A stretch of 64,000 nt of DNA, from assembly GCF_022012435.1 (NCBI RefSeq), contig NZ_JAKLUA010000005.1, positions 1 to 64,000 of the forward strand, given 5' to 3'. This document shows, in pieces, positions 18,443 to 26,651 of the stretch. The notes under the pieces are model-generated. The model was given only the letters and a program-made list of their open reading frames with translations. It did no database searches and was not told the DNA's origin. Position 1 is the stretch's first letter. The number at the start of each line of letters is the position of its first letter. A program made the translations under genes and the position numbers. This DNA is from Bradyrhizobium zhengyangense. GTDB taxonomy: Bacteria; Pseudomonadota; Alphaproteobacteria; Rhizobiales; Xanthobacteraceae.

Positions 18443-20107
18443 GTGTTCAATTTTCAAAGCAAGAAGGTGAGGCACGCGGTCGCAGAGGTCGAGGCGCTCG
18501 ATCGGTCGCAGGCCGTGATCGAGTTCGGTCTCGACGGCACCATCCTCGATGCCAACGAAAACCTGCTGAAGATGAGCGGCTATTCACTCGCCGAGATCAA
18601 AGGCAAGCACCACAGCATCTTCGTCAGCCCGACCGAGCGCGAGAGCGCCCGCTATCGTGATTTCTGGGCCAGCCTCAATCGCGGCGAGTTCCAGACCACG
18701 CAGTACAAGCGGTTCGGCAAGAACGGCAAGGAAGTCTGGGTCCATGCCTCCTACGCGCCGCTGCTCGACGAGAACGGCAAGGTGGTCTCCTTCATCAAGT
18801 TCGCCACCGACATCACGGCGTACAAGATCAAGACCATGGAAGATGCCGGCAAGATCGCGGCGATCAATCGCGCCCAGGCCGTGATCGAGTTCCAGGTCGA
18901 CGGCACCATCATCACCGCCAACGAGAATTTCCTCGGCGCGATGGGCTATTCGCTCGACGAGATCAAGGGCAAGCACCACAGCATGTTCGTGACGCCGGAG
19001 GACCGCGCCAGCGCGGCCTATGGCGCGTTCTGGGCCAAGCTGAACCGCGGCGAGTTCGAGGCCGCCGAATTCAAGCGGATCGCCAAGGGCGGCCGCGAGA
19101 TCTGGATTCTCGCCAGCTACAATCCGATCCTCGACGAGACCGGCAAGCCGTTCAAGGTGGTCAAGTTCGCGACCGACATCACCGCACAGAAGATGAAGGC
19201 CGCCGACAATGACGGCCAACTCGCCGCAATCCAGAAATCGCAGGCGGTGATCGAGTTCAACATGGACGGCACGATCCGCACCGCAAACCAGAATTTCCTG
19301 AAGGCGATGGGGTATTCGCTGGCCGAGATCAAGGGCCAGCACCACTCGATGTTTGTCGAGCCGAGCGAGAAGAACGCGCCGGCCTACCGCCAGTTCTGGG
19401 AAACGCTTGGCCGCGGCGAATTCCAGGCCGCCGAATATAAACGCATCGCCAAGGGCGGACGCGAGATCTGGATCCAGGCATCCTACAACCCGATCCTCGA
19501 TCTCAACGGCAAACCCTACAAGGTGGTGAAATATGCCACCGACGTCACCGCGCAGGTCATCGGCCGCAAGAAAGCCGACAATGCGCGTGGACTGATCGAG
19601 GCGGTCGCGGCCGGCAGCGAAGAAATGAGCGCATCGATCCGCGAGATCTCCGAAACCATGGCGAAGTCGCGCGAGAACTCCAAGGTCGCGGCCTCCAGGG
19701 TCGAGGCCGCCGACGGCCAGGCGCAGAGGTTGAATGCGGCCGCGCAGGCCATGAGCGGGATCGTCGAGATGATCGCCGGCATCACCAGCCAGATCAATCT
19801 GCTGGCGCTCAACGCCACGATTGAATCGGCACGTGCAGGCGAAGCCGGACGGGGCTTCGCGGTGGTCGCCTCCGAGGTGAAGAACCTCGCCAACCAGGCC
19901 AAGCAGGCCACAGACACCATCACCTCCGAAATCGACGCGCTGAACACCATCTCAGGCGACGTCGCTAGCTCGCTCACTGCGATCAAGGCCGCGATCGCCG
20001 GCGTCAACGAGTTCATCGCCACCACGGCCGCCGCGGTCGAGGAACAGAGTGCGGTGACCGCGGACATGTCGGCCAACATGCAGCGGGCATCGGCGGAGCT
20101 GGCTTAA
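18443..20107 (+). CDS. Soluble methyl-accepting chemotaxis protein with three tandem PAS domains
   Basis: Cytoplasmic chemoreceptor of 554 aa without membrane segments or HAMP. Three near-identical PAS domains repeat with a period of exactly 122 residues (366 nt), each with AVIEF-DGTI-AN-NF/LL and YSL(A/D)EIKG(K/Q)HHS motifs. The MCP signalling domain follows (about 390-554), with INLLALNATIESARAGEAGRGFAVVASEVK. The PAS type resembles BdlA/Aer-like redox or energy sensors. A GTG start at 18443 with GCGGAG six nt upstream is preferred to an ATG at 18281. No che genes are adjacent. Confidence 0.88.
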   Translation: MFNFQSKKVRHAVAEVEALDRSQAVIEFGLDGTILDANENLLKMSGYSLAEIKGKHHSIFVSPTERESARYRDFWASLNRGEFQTTQYKRFGKNGKEVWVHASYAPLLDENGKVVSFIKFATDITAYKIKTMEDAGKIAAINRAQAVIEFQVDGTIITANENFLGAMGYSLDEIKGKHHSMFVTPEDRASAAYGAFWAKLNRGEFEAAEFKRIAKGGREIWILASYNPILDETGKPFKVVKFATDITAQKMKAADNDGQLAAIQKSQAVIEFNMDGTIRTANQNFLKAMGYSLAEIKGQHHSMFVEPSEKNAPAYRQFWETLGRGEFQAAEYKRIAKGGREIWIQASYNPILDLNGKPYKVVKYATDVTAQVIGRKKADNARGLIEAVAAGSEEMSASIREISETMAKSRENSKVAASRVEAADGQAQRLNAAAQAMSGIVEMIAGITSQINLLALNATIESARAGEAGRGFAVVASEVKNLANQAKQATDTITSEIDALNTISGDVASSLTAIKAAIAGVNEFIATTAAAVEEQSAVTADMSANMQRASAELA

Positions 20108-20160
20108 GGCGCTCGCTGTTTCGCTATCCCCGTCATCCTGAGCGCTCGCTGTCCCTACAG

Positions 20161-20241
20161 CGTCATTGCGAGCGTAGCGAAGCAATCCAGAATCCCTGCA
20201 TAGTAAAGACTCTGGATTGCTTCGCTACGCTCGCAATGACG
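20161..20241. repeat. Long palindromic repeat downstream of the chemoreceptor
   Basis: A perfect 31-bp inverted repeat (20161-20191 with 20211-20241) with a 19-bp loop, beginning CGTCATTGCGAGCGTAGCGA. It is a strong hairpin of the dispersed intergenic kind common in Bradyrhizobium-like genomes and could serve as a bidirectional transcript end. Confidence 0.75.
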
Positions 20242-20340
20242 GAGCGGATCGATCAACATAGCCCTTCCTCACCGGCGCTAAAGCGCAGTAAAAGGAGCGC
20301 GCGCTCACGCGCCTCTCTTCTACACAGGACACAACAATCC

Positions 20341-21129
20341 ATGCCGCAAGCCCCACAAAAAGTCGCCCTCGTCACCGGAGCCGCGCGTGGCATCGGGCTT
20401 GCGACAGCCAAAAAATTCCTAGCCGAGGGCTGGCGCGTGGCGATGCTCGACATCGAGGGCGAATTGCTGAGCCGCGCGGTCGCCGAGATCGACCGGAGCG
20501 AGGCGACGCTGGCACTCACCTGCGATGTCTCGGACGCGACCGCGGTCGGTGCCGCAATGACGGCGCTCGAGCAGAGCTTCGGCCGGCTCGATGCCCTGGT
20601 CAACAATGCCGGCATTGCCGTGTTCGCGCCGCTGATGGAGACGTCGGAGGCCGACTGGCGCCGCGTGCTCGAGGTCAATCTCACCGGGCCGTTCCTCTGC
20701 ACCAGGGCGGCCGTGCCGCTGATGCGCGAGGCCGACGGCGGTGCCATCGTCAATATCACCTCGATCTCGGCCGTCCGTGCCTCGACCTTGCGCTCGGCCT
20801 ACGGCACCAGCAAGGCGGGGCTCGCGCACCTGACAAAACAGCTCGCGGTCGAGCTCGCCTCGCTCAACATCCGCGTCAACGCGGTCGCGCCCGGGCCGGT
20901 CGACACTGCTATGGCAAAGCAAGTGCACACCAAGGAAATCCGCGCGGACTATCACGACGCCATCCCGCTCAACCGCTATGGGCTGGAGGAGGAACTGGCG
21001 GAGGCGATCTACTTCCTGTGCTCGGAGCGCGCGAGCTACATCACCGGCCAAATTTTGGCCGTCGATGGCGGTTTCGATGCCGCGGGCATCGGCCTGCCGA
21101 CGTTGCGAGGGCAACGACGGAACGGGTAG
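20341..21129 (+). CDS. SDR family NAD(P)-dependent oxidoreductase
   Basis: 262-aa classical short-chain dehydrogenase. The cofactor motif TGAARGIG is at about 13-20, NNAGIAVF near 88, the catalytic Ser in ITSISAVRAS, and YGTSK holds the catalytic Tyr/Lys. The C-terminus has the usual ITGQILAVDGGFDA. The substrate cannot be read from the sequence. ATG at 20341 is chosen because upstream codons run through the intergenic repeat. Confidence 0.9.
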   Translation: MPQAPQKVALVTGAARGIGLATAKKFLAEGWRVAMLDIEGELLSRAVAEIDRSEATLALTCDVSDATAVGAAMTALEQSFGRLDALVNNAGIAVFAPLMETSEADWRRVLEVNLTGPFLCTRAAVPLMREADGGAIVNITSISAVRASTLRSAYGTSKAGLAHLTKQLAVELASLNIRVNAVAPGPVDTAMAKQVHTKEIRADYHDAIPLNRYGLEEELAEAIYFLCSERASYITGQILAVDGGFDAAGIGLPTLRGQRRNG

Positions 21130-21204
21130 GCGCAGACTTGTCGGGTGGACAAAGTCGCGATGCGCCGTTCCCGCCATCGTCACAGGAGTTGCTGTGACAA
21201 TGGT

Positions 21205-21228
21205 GGGCACGCTACGCTATGCCCACTA
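21205..21228. repeat. Mini-palindrome of the GTGGGCA family
   Basis: GTGGGCA-N10-TGCCCAC palindrome with a 7-bp perfect stem, the same form as the units inside the repeat at 65-149. It lies between the SDR gene and the exported protein. Confidence 0.5.
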
Positions 21229-21253
21229 CGAAACCGAGTTGGTGGAGTGCTTC

Positions 21254-21691
21254 ATGCGACGCGTCACCTTCTTCAGTGCCCTGATGCTCGCATCCGCACT
21301 GTTCGCCTCCGCACCCGCCAAGGCGGAGATCCGCATCATCCAGAGCCCAGGCGGGCAGGTCGGACCGTTCCTTGATCTGTTCGAGAAGGTGCGCGCGAGC
21401 GGCGAGCGTGTCGTGATCGACGGTCCGTGCCTGTCCGCCTGCACACTGGTGCTCAGCATCGTACCGGGCGAGCGGATTTGCGTTACCAGGCGCGCCGTGC
21501 TCGGTTTCCATGCCGCGCGTTCGGTTGACCGGCGTGGACGCTTCTACGCCGAACCGGAAGCATCCGAAGCCGTGCTCGAAGCCTATCCCGGCCCGGTGCG
21601 TGACTGGATCAGCCGCCGCGGCGGCCTCACCTCTCGATTGCTCTTGCTGAGGGGCCGCGACCTCGCCGCAATCTATCCTCGCTGCCGGTGA
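21254..21691 (+). CDS. Exported ClpP/crotonase-fold-like protein (COG3904-type)
   Basis: 145 aa with a Sec signal peptide (MRRVTFFSALMLASALFASAP, cleavage near AKA-EI). The mature part has SPGGQVGPFLDLFEKVR and the GPCLSACTLVLSIVP segment, in which the Ser of SACT sits where the nucleophile of periplasmic Clp-like serine hydrolases is placed. A later FHAARS could supply the His. Activity is inferred only. It lies downstream of the SDR gene and after a GTGGGCA-type mini-palindrome. Confidence 0.65.
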   Translation: MRRVTFFSALMLASALFASAPAKAEIRIIQSPGGQVGPFLDLFEKVRASGERVVIDGPCLSACTLVLSIVPGERICVTRRAVLGFHAARSVDRRGRFYAEPEASEAVLEAYPGPVRDWISRRGGLTSRLLLLRGRDLAAIYPRCR

Positions 21692-21792
21692 GGATCAGCG
21701 ACTATAAGGCGCGGGTCATCGCTTCCGCGAGATTGTCGTCGTACGGGTCATTGTCGTTCGCAGCATCGCTCGCGAACTGACCAACGTGATGC

Positions 21793-21885
21793 CTAGAAGA
21801 ATCTCTCGATCGTCTGCGCCAGCTCCAAGCTCGCGCAAATGAGCATTCCCCACAGTGCAAAGTTGATTTGTAGCGCCGCCACCAT
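21793..21885 (-). CDS. Small hydrophobic protein, 30 aa
   Basis: ATG at 21885 reads MVAALQINFALWGMLICASL and continues ELAQTIERFF before TAG. It is one membrane-spanning amphipathic helix. A GAAGGGAG ribosome site stands about 7 nt upstream of the ATG. It lies in an otherwise empty 480-bp gap. No homologue is claimed. The combination of RBS and a hydrophobic, well-formed peptide supports a real small gene. Confidence 0.5.
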   Translation of the reverse strand: MVAALQINFALWGMLICASLELAQTIERFF

Positions 21886-22173
21886 CGGTCGCTCCCTTCC
21901 GAGTTACGTCCACCCTGGTTTTTAAACTTTATGAAGGAATTATTAGCGGATTCTCGCGCGACGTGCACAGCCTAATATTGCGCCAGTTGTTGTGCGTTGC
22001 GATCCGCTTCATTTCACGAAGCGGCCTCACTGCTCTCGCAATGTGATGCGAATCAAGATTTCAGATTCAGCCTCGCCGGCGGTGTCATTTCTTTGGGTTC
22101 CATTTGATTGGCGCGAAGCAGAACGTCCTGCGCAGCTTTTGCCTGTCGTCGCGTGGAACACCGAAAGTCCGGC
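21886..22173. other. Intergenic region, nothing recognised
   Basis: A/T-richer than its surroundings (for example around 21915-21950). It probably carries the promoters of the 30-aa gene (minus) and the lipoprotein gene (plus). No further gene was seen. Confidence 0.35.
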
Positions 22174-22521
22174 ATGATACGACACATCTTCGTCTTGCTT
22201 AGTTTTTGCGCAGTGCTCGTGGGATGCGCGGCCGCGCCGGCGGCGGAGCGGCGATCAATCGCGTGGGACGGGCTCGGTCAGGATCCAAATCGTCCTGCCG
22301 TCACAAAGCGTCGCGTTGCCGGTCGCGCAACGCCAGAGACCGATCCTAATCTTGAGAGGCAACGAGTGCTGGCCACGTTGCGTCCTTATTCCGACGCATG
22401 GTGGGCGGTGCAGGACGAGATCGAGGCCGAGAACGACAGGCAGCTCGGCTCGAAGCTCGTGATCTGCCCCAGCTGCGTGACACAGCCGCCGAACGAAGAG
22501 ACGACCGGATCGATCCGCTGA
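22174..22521 (+). CDS. Hypothetical lipoprotein, 115 aa
   Basis: Begins MIRHIFVLLSFCAVLVGCAAAP, a lipoprotein signal with a lipobox ending LVGC (Cys18). The mature region is hydrophilic with SDAWWAVQDEIEAENDRQL and a CPSC pair near the end. It is likely anchored to a membrane facing the periplasm. Family unknown. It is followed by a weak hairpin (22532-22556). Confidence 0.7.
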   Translation: MIRHIFVLLSFCAVLVGCAAAPAAERRSIAWDGLGQDPNRPAVTKRRVAGRATPETDPNLERQRVLATLRPYSDAWWAVQDEIEAENDRQLGSKLVICPSCVTQPPNEETTGSIR

Positions 22522-22591
22522 CATGCACCCTCCTCTCTCACGGCAAAGGAGAGAGGAAGGCGCAGCGCGGTGTATCAGCGGAACGACACGC

Positions 22592-23011
22592 TCACATTCC
22601 CTCGGCCGGGCAATTCACCATCCAGGGGATGCCGAACTTGTCGACGCACATGCCGAAGCCCTTGGCCCAGAAAGTCTTGCTGAAGGGCATCGTGACGGTG
22701 CCGCCGTCGGCGAGCGCGTTAAATTTGCGCTCGCCCTCAGCCGGGTCCATGACCGTGATCGAAATCGAAAAGCCCTGCGGCTTGTGAAAATGCTCAGCCG
22801 GCGTGTCGGAGGCCATCAGCACGCCACCGCCGGGCAACGTCATCCGCGCATGCATGATCGTCTTCTCCCGGCCGGGCGGTCCAGGAGGCATGTCCGATGG
22901 CGGCGCGTCCGAGAGGCGCATCAAGGCGTCGATCTTGCCGCCGAGAACCTTGGCGTAATAGTTGAACGCCGCTTCGCAGGTGTCCTGATAGAACAGATAG
23001 GTACTGAGCAT
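22592..23011 (-). CDS. VOC family (PhnB-like) protein
   Basis: 139 aa of the glyoxalase/bleomycin-resistance (VOC) fold, PhnB/3-demethylubiquinone-methyltransferase-like subgroup. Signature pieces are TYLFYQDTCEAAFNYYAKVL at the start, MHARMTLPGGGVLMASD in the middle and FGMCVDKFGIPWMVNC at the end. It lies 60 bp downstream of the SRPBCC gene and is probably in the same transcript. Members of this family often travel with ECF42 sigma factors and DGPF proteins, as here. Substrate unknown. Confidence 0.85.
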   Translation of the reverse strand: MLSTYLFYQDTCEAAFNYYAKVLGGKIDALMRLSDAPPSDMPPGPPGREKTIMHARMTLPGGGVLMASDTPAEHFHKPQGFSISITVMDPAEGERKFNALADGGTVTMPFSKTFWAKGFGMCVDKFGIPWMVNCPAEGM

Positions 23012-23071
23012 CGCTTCTCTCCTCTTCGTTTCGCTGACCGTTTCCTGCCAGTCCTTGGGCGGCAGTTGGCG

Positions 23072-23608
23072 TTATTTCTCGGTGAGCTTCTTCAGGCTGG
23101 CGAGGCCGACCTCAAAGTCCTTGCCGATCATGGTGTCCATGTTGACGAAGACCTGCATCATCTTGGACATGAAGGGCGCTGGACCGTACATCGCCCATGT
23201 GACCAGCGTAGCATCGCCTTGCGGCACAAAAGTGAACTCGGCGGTATTGTGCCCCTCAAAGGGACGCTCGAAATCGAGCTTGATGCGGAGCTTCGACGGC
23301 GTGTTCGCCTCGAGGATCTCCATGTGGCCGGCGCCGACATTGTTGTTGCCGTCCCAGGCATAGGTCGCGCCCTTCCCTGACTCGGTTCCACCGTAGGTGC
23401 GCTTCATCGCGGGGTCCCGGTTTTCATAGGGGGACCAACTGGTCCAGAAGTGGAAATCGGCGACCATCGGATAGATCGCATCGGCCGGCGCCTTCAACGC
23501 GAGCGAACGTTCAACACGGAACGTGTCGGGCTTTGTGAGGGCGAAGACGACGATGCCCGCGATCCCGACGGCGACCACGATGGCGATGATGGCAACAGCT
23601 TTCAGCAT
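23072..23608 (-). CDS. Membrane-anchored SRPBCC (polyketide cyclase-like) protein
   Basis: 178 aa. An N-terminal membrane anchor (MLKAVAIIAIVVAVGIAGIV) is followed by a START/SRPBCC lipid- or ligand-binding fold with FHFWTSWSPYENRDPAMKRT and ATLVTWAMYGPAPFMSK. The start is set by the hydrophobic anchor. A TGTCGG-N17-CGTC promoter ends 26 bp upstream of its ATG, which ties it to the ECF42 sigma factor encoded just upstream. Confidence 0.85.
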   Translation of the reverse strand: MLKAVAIIAIVVAVGIAGIVVFALTKPDTFRVERSLALKAPADAIYPMVADFHFWTSWSPYENRDPAMKRTYGGTESGKGATYAWDGNNNVGAGHMEILEANTPSKLRIKLDFERPFEGHNTAEFTFVPQGDATLVTWAMYGPAPFMSKMMQVFVNMDTMIGKDFEVGLASLKKLTEK

Positions 23609-23634
23609 GAATGGCTCCCTTGATACGGGATTAA

Positions 23635-23661
23635 GACGAAGGAGAGCCGCGCGGACCGACA
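23635..23661 (-). promoter_or_regulatory. ECF42-type promoter (TGTCGG-N17-CGTC)
   Basis: Minus-strand TGTCGG at 23656-23661 and CGTC at 23635-23638, 17-bp spacer, upstream of the SRPBCC-VOC unit. Confidence 0.65.
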
Positions 23662-23687
23662 ATCTGGAAGAGATTTTCTTGCCCGTC

Positions 23688-23760
23688 ATTCCGAGGCACC
23701 GGAAGGGTGAACCCGAAATCTCGAGATTCCGGGCTCGGTCCTGCGGACCGCCCCGGAACA
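23688..23760. repeat. Dispersed palindromic repeat
   Basis: Contains a nearly perfect palindrome at 23712-23733 centred on AATCTCGAGATT, preceded by CCGTCATTCCGAGG, which is related to the element at 17165-17194. It fills the gap between the SRPBCC promoter and the sigma-factor gene. Confidence 0.45.
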
Positions 23761-23772
23761 ACGGCTACGCCG

Positions 23773-25068
23773 TCATTTCGCCTTCACGCCCTGCTTGGCG
23801 CCGCTGTCCTTCGGCTGGCTATCCCGGATCAGGCGATCGATGTGCATGCGGATGTGGGCGGCTTCAGCGGAGGTGTTGGCGAGCGCGATGGCGCGGTCGA
23901 AGGCAACGCGCGCTTCGTCGCTGCGGCCGAGCTGCATCAAAAAGGCGCCGCGCACGCCGTAAAAATGGAAGTAATTGGCAAGCTTCGGCGCCAGCGGCTC
24001 GATCAGATCGAGCGCGGCCTGGGGCCCGCGCACCTTGGCCACCGCGACCGCCCGGTTGAGCGTCACCACCGGCGAAGGCTGCACGACTTCGAGCGCACCA
24101 TAGAGCAGGTCGATCTGGGCCCAGTCGGTCTCGTCAGGCGTCGCCGCGCGCGCATGCAGCGCGGCGATCGCAGCCTGGATCTGGTAGGGCCCGCTGCGGC
24201 GGTGCCGCATTGCCTTGTCGATCAAGGCGAGGCCTTCAGCGATCATGGTGCCGTTCCACAGGGCGCGGTTCTGGTCCTCCAGCAGGATCAGCGATCCGTC
24301 TTCGGCAAAGCGCGCGGCACTGCGGGCATGCTGCAACAGGATCAGCGCCGTCAGCCCCATGATCTCCGGTTCGCTCGGGAACAGGCGCAACAACAGTCGC
24401 CCCAGGCGGATCGCCTCCTCGCACAGCGGCTTGCGGATCTCTGCGGTATCGCCACTCGCCGAATAGCCCTCGTTGAAGATCAAATAGATCATCGCGGCGA
24501 CGCCAGCGAGCCGCTCCGAGCGCTCGACGGCGCCGGGCGTCTCGAACGGCGTCCCGGCTTCCGCGACCTTGGCCTTGGCCCGGGTGATGCGCTGCTCCAT
24601 CGCGGCTTCCGAAACCAGAAAGGCGCGCGCGATCTGCTTCACGGTGAGACCGGAGACGATACGCAGCGCCAGCGCGATCTGCTGCGTCGCCGGCAGTTGC
24701 GGATGGCAGCAGATGAACATCAGCCGCAAGATGTCGTCGCGATAATGCGAGCCGTCGAGACGCTCGGCGAGCGCGCCTTCGGCATCGTCGAGATCGGAGA
24801 TCGCCTGGTCGTCCTCCGGCAGCGGCTGCTGCTTGCGTGTGCGGCGAACCTCGTCGATGGCGACGTTGCGGCCGACCATGATCAGCCAGGCCGCGGGATC
24901 GCGCGGCGGCCCATTCTCCCGCCAGTTCTTGAGCGCGCGCAAGGACGCGTTCTGGAAGGCTTCTTCGGCCGTATCGAGATCGCGGAAATAGCGCAGCAGC
25001 GCGCCGACCGCCTGAGGTCGCGCCGAGGTCAGCGCGGTCTCGATCCAGCCAGTGTCGGCCTCGCTCAC
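23773..25068 (-). CDS. ECF42-type RNA polymerase sigma factor
   Basis: 431 aa, far longer than a normal ECF sigma factor. Sigma-2 lies at about 10-80 (with AEEAFQNASLRALKNW), sigma-4 at about 115-165 (with LTVKQIARAFLVSEAAMEQRI), and a large helical C-terminal extension carries the YLIFNEGYSAS motif (DUF6596/TPR-like). This architecture defines the ECF42 group, whose members are normally linked to DGPF proteins rather than an anti-sigma factor. The start is GTG at 25068, overlapping the TGA of the DGPF gene. Confidence 0.93.
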   Translation of the reverse strand: MSEADTGWIETALTSARPQAVGALLRYFRDLDTAEEAFQNASLRALKNWRENGPPRDPAAWLIMVGRNVAIDEVRRTRKQQPLPEDDQAISDLDDAEGALAERLDGSHYRDDILRLMFICCHPQLPATQQIALALRIVSGLTVKQIARAFLVSEAAMEQRITRAKAKVAEAGTPFETPGAVERSERLAGVAAMIYLIFNEGYSASGDTAEIRKPLCEEAIRLGRLLLRLFPSEPEIMGLTALILLQHARSAARFAEDGSLILLEDQNRALWNGTMIAEGLALIDKAMRHRRSGPYQIQAAIAALHARAATPDETDWAQIDLLYGALEVVQPSPVVTLNRAVAVAKVRGPQAALDLIEPLAPKLANYFHFYGVRGAFLMQLGRSDEARVAFDRAIALANTSAEAAHIRMHIDRLIRDSQPKDSGAKQGVKAK

Positions 25069-25433
25069 GCCGAAATTCCTCCCGGCCTGAACACGCCGAC
25101 GGGACGCACCTCATAGGCGCCGCCGGGATTGGCAGCGCCGAGGTCGCGCGCGACGTCGAGCGCATCGTCGAGATTCTTGCAGTCGACGATATAGAACCCG
25201 AGCAGCTGCTCCTTGGTCTCGGCATAGGGGCCGTCGAGCACCAGCGGCGGGTCTTCCTTGCGCAAGGTCGCCGCAGCGGTGGTCGGCAGCAGCCGCGCCA
25301 CCGGGCCGAGCCGGCCTTGGCTCGTGAGCTTGTCCTGCACCACGGCGAGCTTTTTCATCACGGCTTCGTCCTGGTCCTTGCTCCAGGAGCCGACGAAGTC
25401 TTCGTCATGATAGCAAAGGATCGCATAAAGCAT
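25065..25433 (-). CDS. YCII/DGPF domain protein coupled to ECF42 sigma factor
   Basis: 122 aa beginning MLYAILCYHDEDFVGSW, with the DGPY variant of the DGPF motif (DGPYAETKEQLLGFYIVDC) and a C-terminal YEVRPVGVF. It is the first gene of the sigma operon and overlaps the sigma gene by 4 bp. DGPF proteins are thought to act in the ECF42 signalling loop, but the mechanism is unsettled. A TGTCGG-N17-CGTC promoter lies 32 bp upstream, consistent with autoregulation. Confidence 0.92.
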   Translation of the reverse strand: MLYAILCYHDEDFVGSWSKDQDEAVMKKLAVVQDKLTSQGRLGPVARLLPTTAAATLRKEDPPLVLDGPYAETKEQLLGFYIVDCKNLDDALDVARDLGAANPGGAYEVRPVGVFRPGGISA

Positions 25434-25465
25434 GGGCAGTACCTTCCGGGAACGCTTGATTTGAA

Positions 25466-25492
25466 GACGATCCACTATGCCTCGCCCCGACA
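25466..25492 (-). promoter_or_regulatory. ECF42-type autoregulatory promoter (TGTCGG-N17-CGTC)
   Basis: Minus-strand TGTCGG at 25487-25492 and CGTC at 25466-25469 with a 17-bp spacer, directly upstream of the DGPF-sigma operon. The element is identical to those at 18073-18099 and 23635-23661. Confidence 0.7.
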
Positions 25493-25577
25493 GGGCTGCG
25501 GAAAAAAATTGCGAGAAAAATCCGTCGGATCGTGCCAAGGAGGACCTGCAAAAGCGGAACCTTATGAGGCACTTCGA

Positions 25578-26543
25578 ATGACCAAGGGCACACTGGCCGT
25601 CCTGATCAACAGCACGCAGCAGAATTGGCTGCCGGAGCGCTGGAAGGCCCGGTTCGATGCGGTCTGCGACGGCCGCCGCGTGGTGCTGCTGCCGGATGCC
25701 TCCCTCGATCCCGCCGAGGTGCATTACGCCGCGGTGTGGAAGCCGGTGCCGGGCGACCTCGGCTCCTTTCCCAATCTGCGGGCGATCTTCAATCTCGGCG
25801 CCGGCGTCGATGCGTTGATGGCCGACAACAGCCTGCCCGACGTGCCGCTGGTGCGCGTCGCGGTGCCTGACCTCACCAACCGCATGACCGAATATGTCGT
25901 GTTGCACGTGTTGATGCACCATCGCCAGGAACTGTACCTGCGCCAGTGTCAGCGCGACAAACACTGGGAGCCGAAATATCAGTGGCCGGCGAGCGCGGTG
26001 ACGGTCGGCGTCATGGGCCTGGGCACGCTCGGCGCCGATGCAGCCGACGTGCTGCGGCGGCTTGGCTTCCGCGTCGCCGGCTGGAGCCGCAGCCCGCGCA
26101 GCATCGCGGGCATCGAGTGCTTCCACGGCACCGCCGGGATGGACGCGTTCCTGCGCAAGACCGACATCCTGGTGTCGCTGCTGCCGCTGACGCCGGACAC
26201 GCACGGCATTCTCAACCGCGAGGTCTTCACCAAGCTCAACCGCACAAGCCCGCTCGGCGCGCCCGTGCTGATCAATGCCGGCCGAGGCGGTCTTCAGAAC
26301 GAGGCCGACATCCTGGCCTGCCTCGACGACGGCACGCTGGGCGCCGCCTCGCTCGACGTTTTCGTGCAGGAACCGCAGCCCGCGGACAGCCGGTTCTGGA
26401 CCCATCCCAAGGTGGTGCTGACCCCGCACAACGCCGCCGACACCGACGCGGACGCGATCTCGGCCTACGTCGCCGAGCAGATCGAAAGGTTTGAGGCCGG
26501 TGAGGCGCTGGAGAATGTGGTGGATCGGATGCGGGGGTATTGA
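25578..26543 (+). CDS. ghrA: Glyoxylate/hydroxypyruvate reductase A (2-hydroxyacid dehydrogenase)
   Basis: 321-aa NAD(P)H-dependent reductase of glyoxylate or hydroxypyruvate. The Rossmann motif GVMGLGTLGADAA is near 143-155. NAGRGGLQNEADIL carries the catalytic Arg, the acid region is LDVFVQEPQP, and the catalytic His lies in LTPHNAADT. The AGVDAL and MTEYVVLHVL segments are typical of GhrA. It is divergent from the sigma operon with a 144-bp shared gap. Confidence 0.9.
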   Translation: MTKGTLAVLINSTQQNWLPERWKARFDAVCDGRRVVLLPDASLDPAEVHYAAVWKPVPGDLGSFPNLRAIFNLGAGVDALMADNSLPDVPLVRVAVPDLTNRMTEYVVLHVLMHHRQELYLRQCQRDKHWEPKYQWPASAVTVGVMGLGTLGADAADVLRRLGFRVAGWSRSPRSIAGIECFHGTAGMDAFLRKTDILVSLLPLTPDTHGILNREVFTKLNRTSPLGAPVLINAGRGGLQNEADILACLDDGTLGAASLDVFVQEPQPADSRFWTHPKVVLTPHNAADTDADAISAYVAEQIERFEAGEALENVVDRMRGY

Positions 26544-26651
26544 GGCCACAGGCAGCCCACCCCGCACCCCACTCCGCCGGTATCCCGTTCACCCTCTTTT
26601 AGCGAGAAGTTGATAAGCGTCGTTAATGAACGCGCAACAAACGAGTCGGAC

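Noticed and set aside
21702..21968. 88-codon and 65-codon minus-strand frames over the 30-aa gene
   Set aside because: Low-complexity basic sequence without a ribosome site. The third frame at the same place has the good start and hydrophobic peptide.
23707..25116. 469-codon open frame opposite the sigma factor
   Set aside because: Antisense of the ECF42 gene, which has full sigma motifs. The opposite frame has no recognisable domain.
25065..26567. A 500-codon minus-strand frame that extends the DGPF gene upstream through ghrA
   Set aside because: Only the last 122 codons are the DGPF protein. The rest is antisense of ghrA, and the promoter at 25466-25492 would lie inside it.
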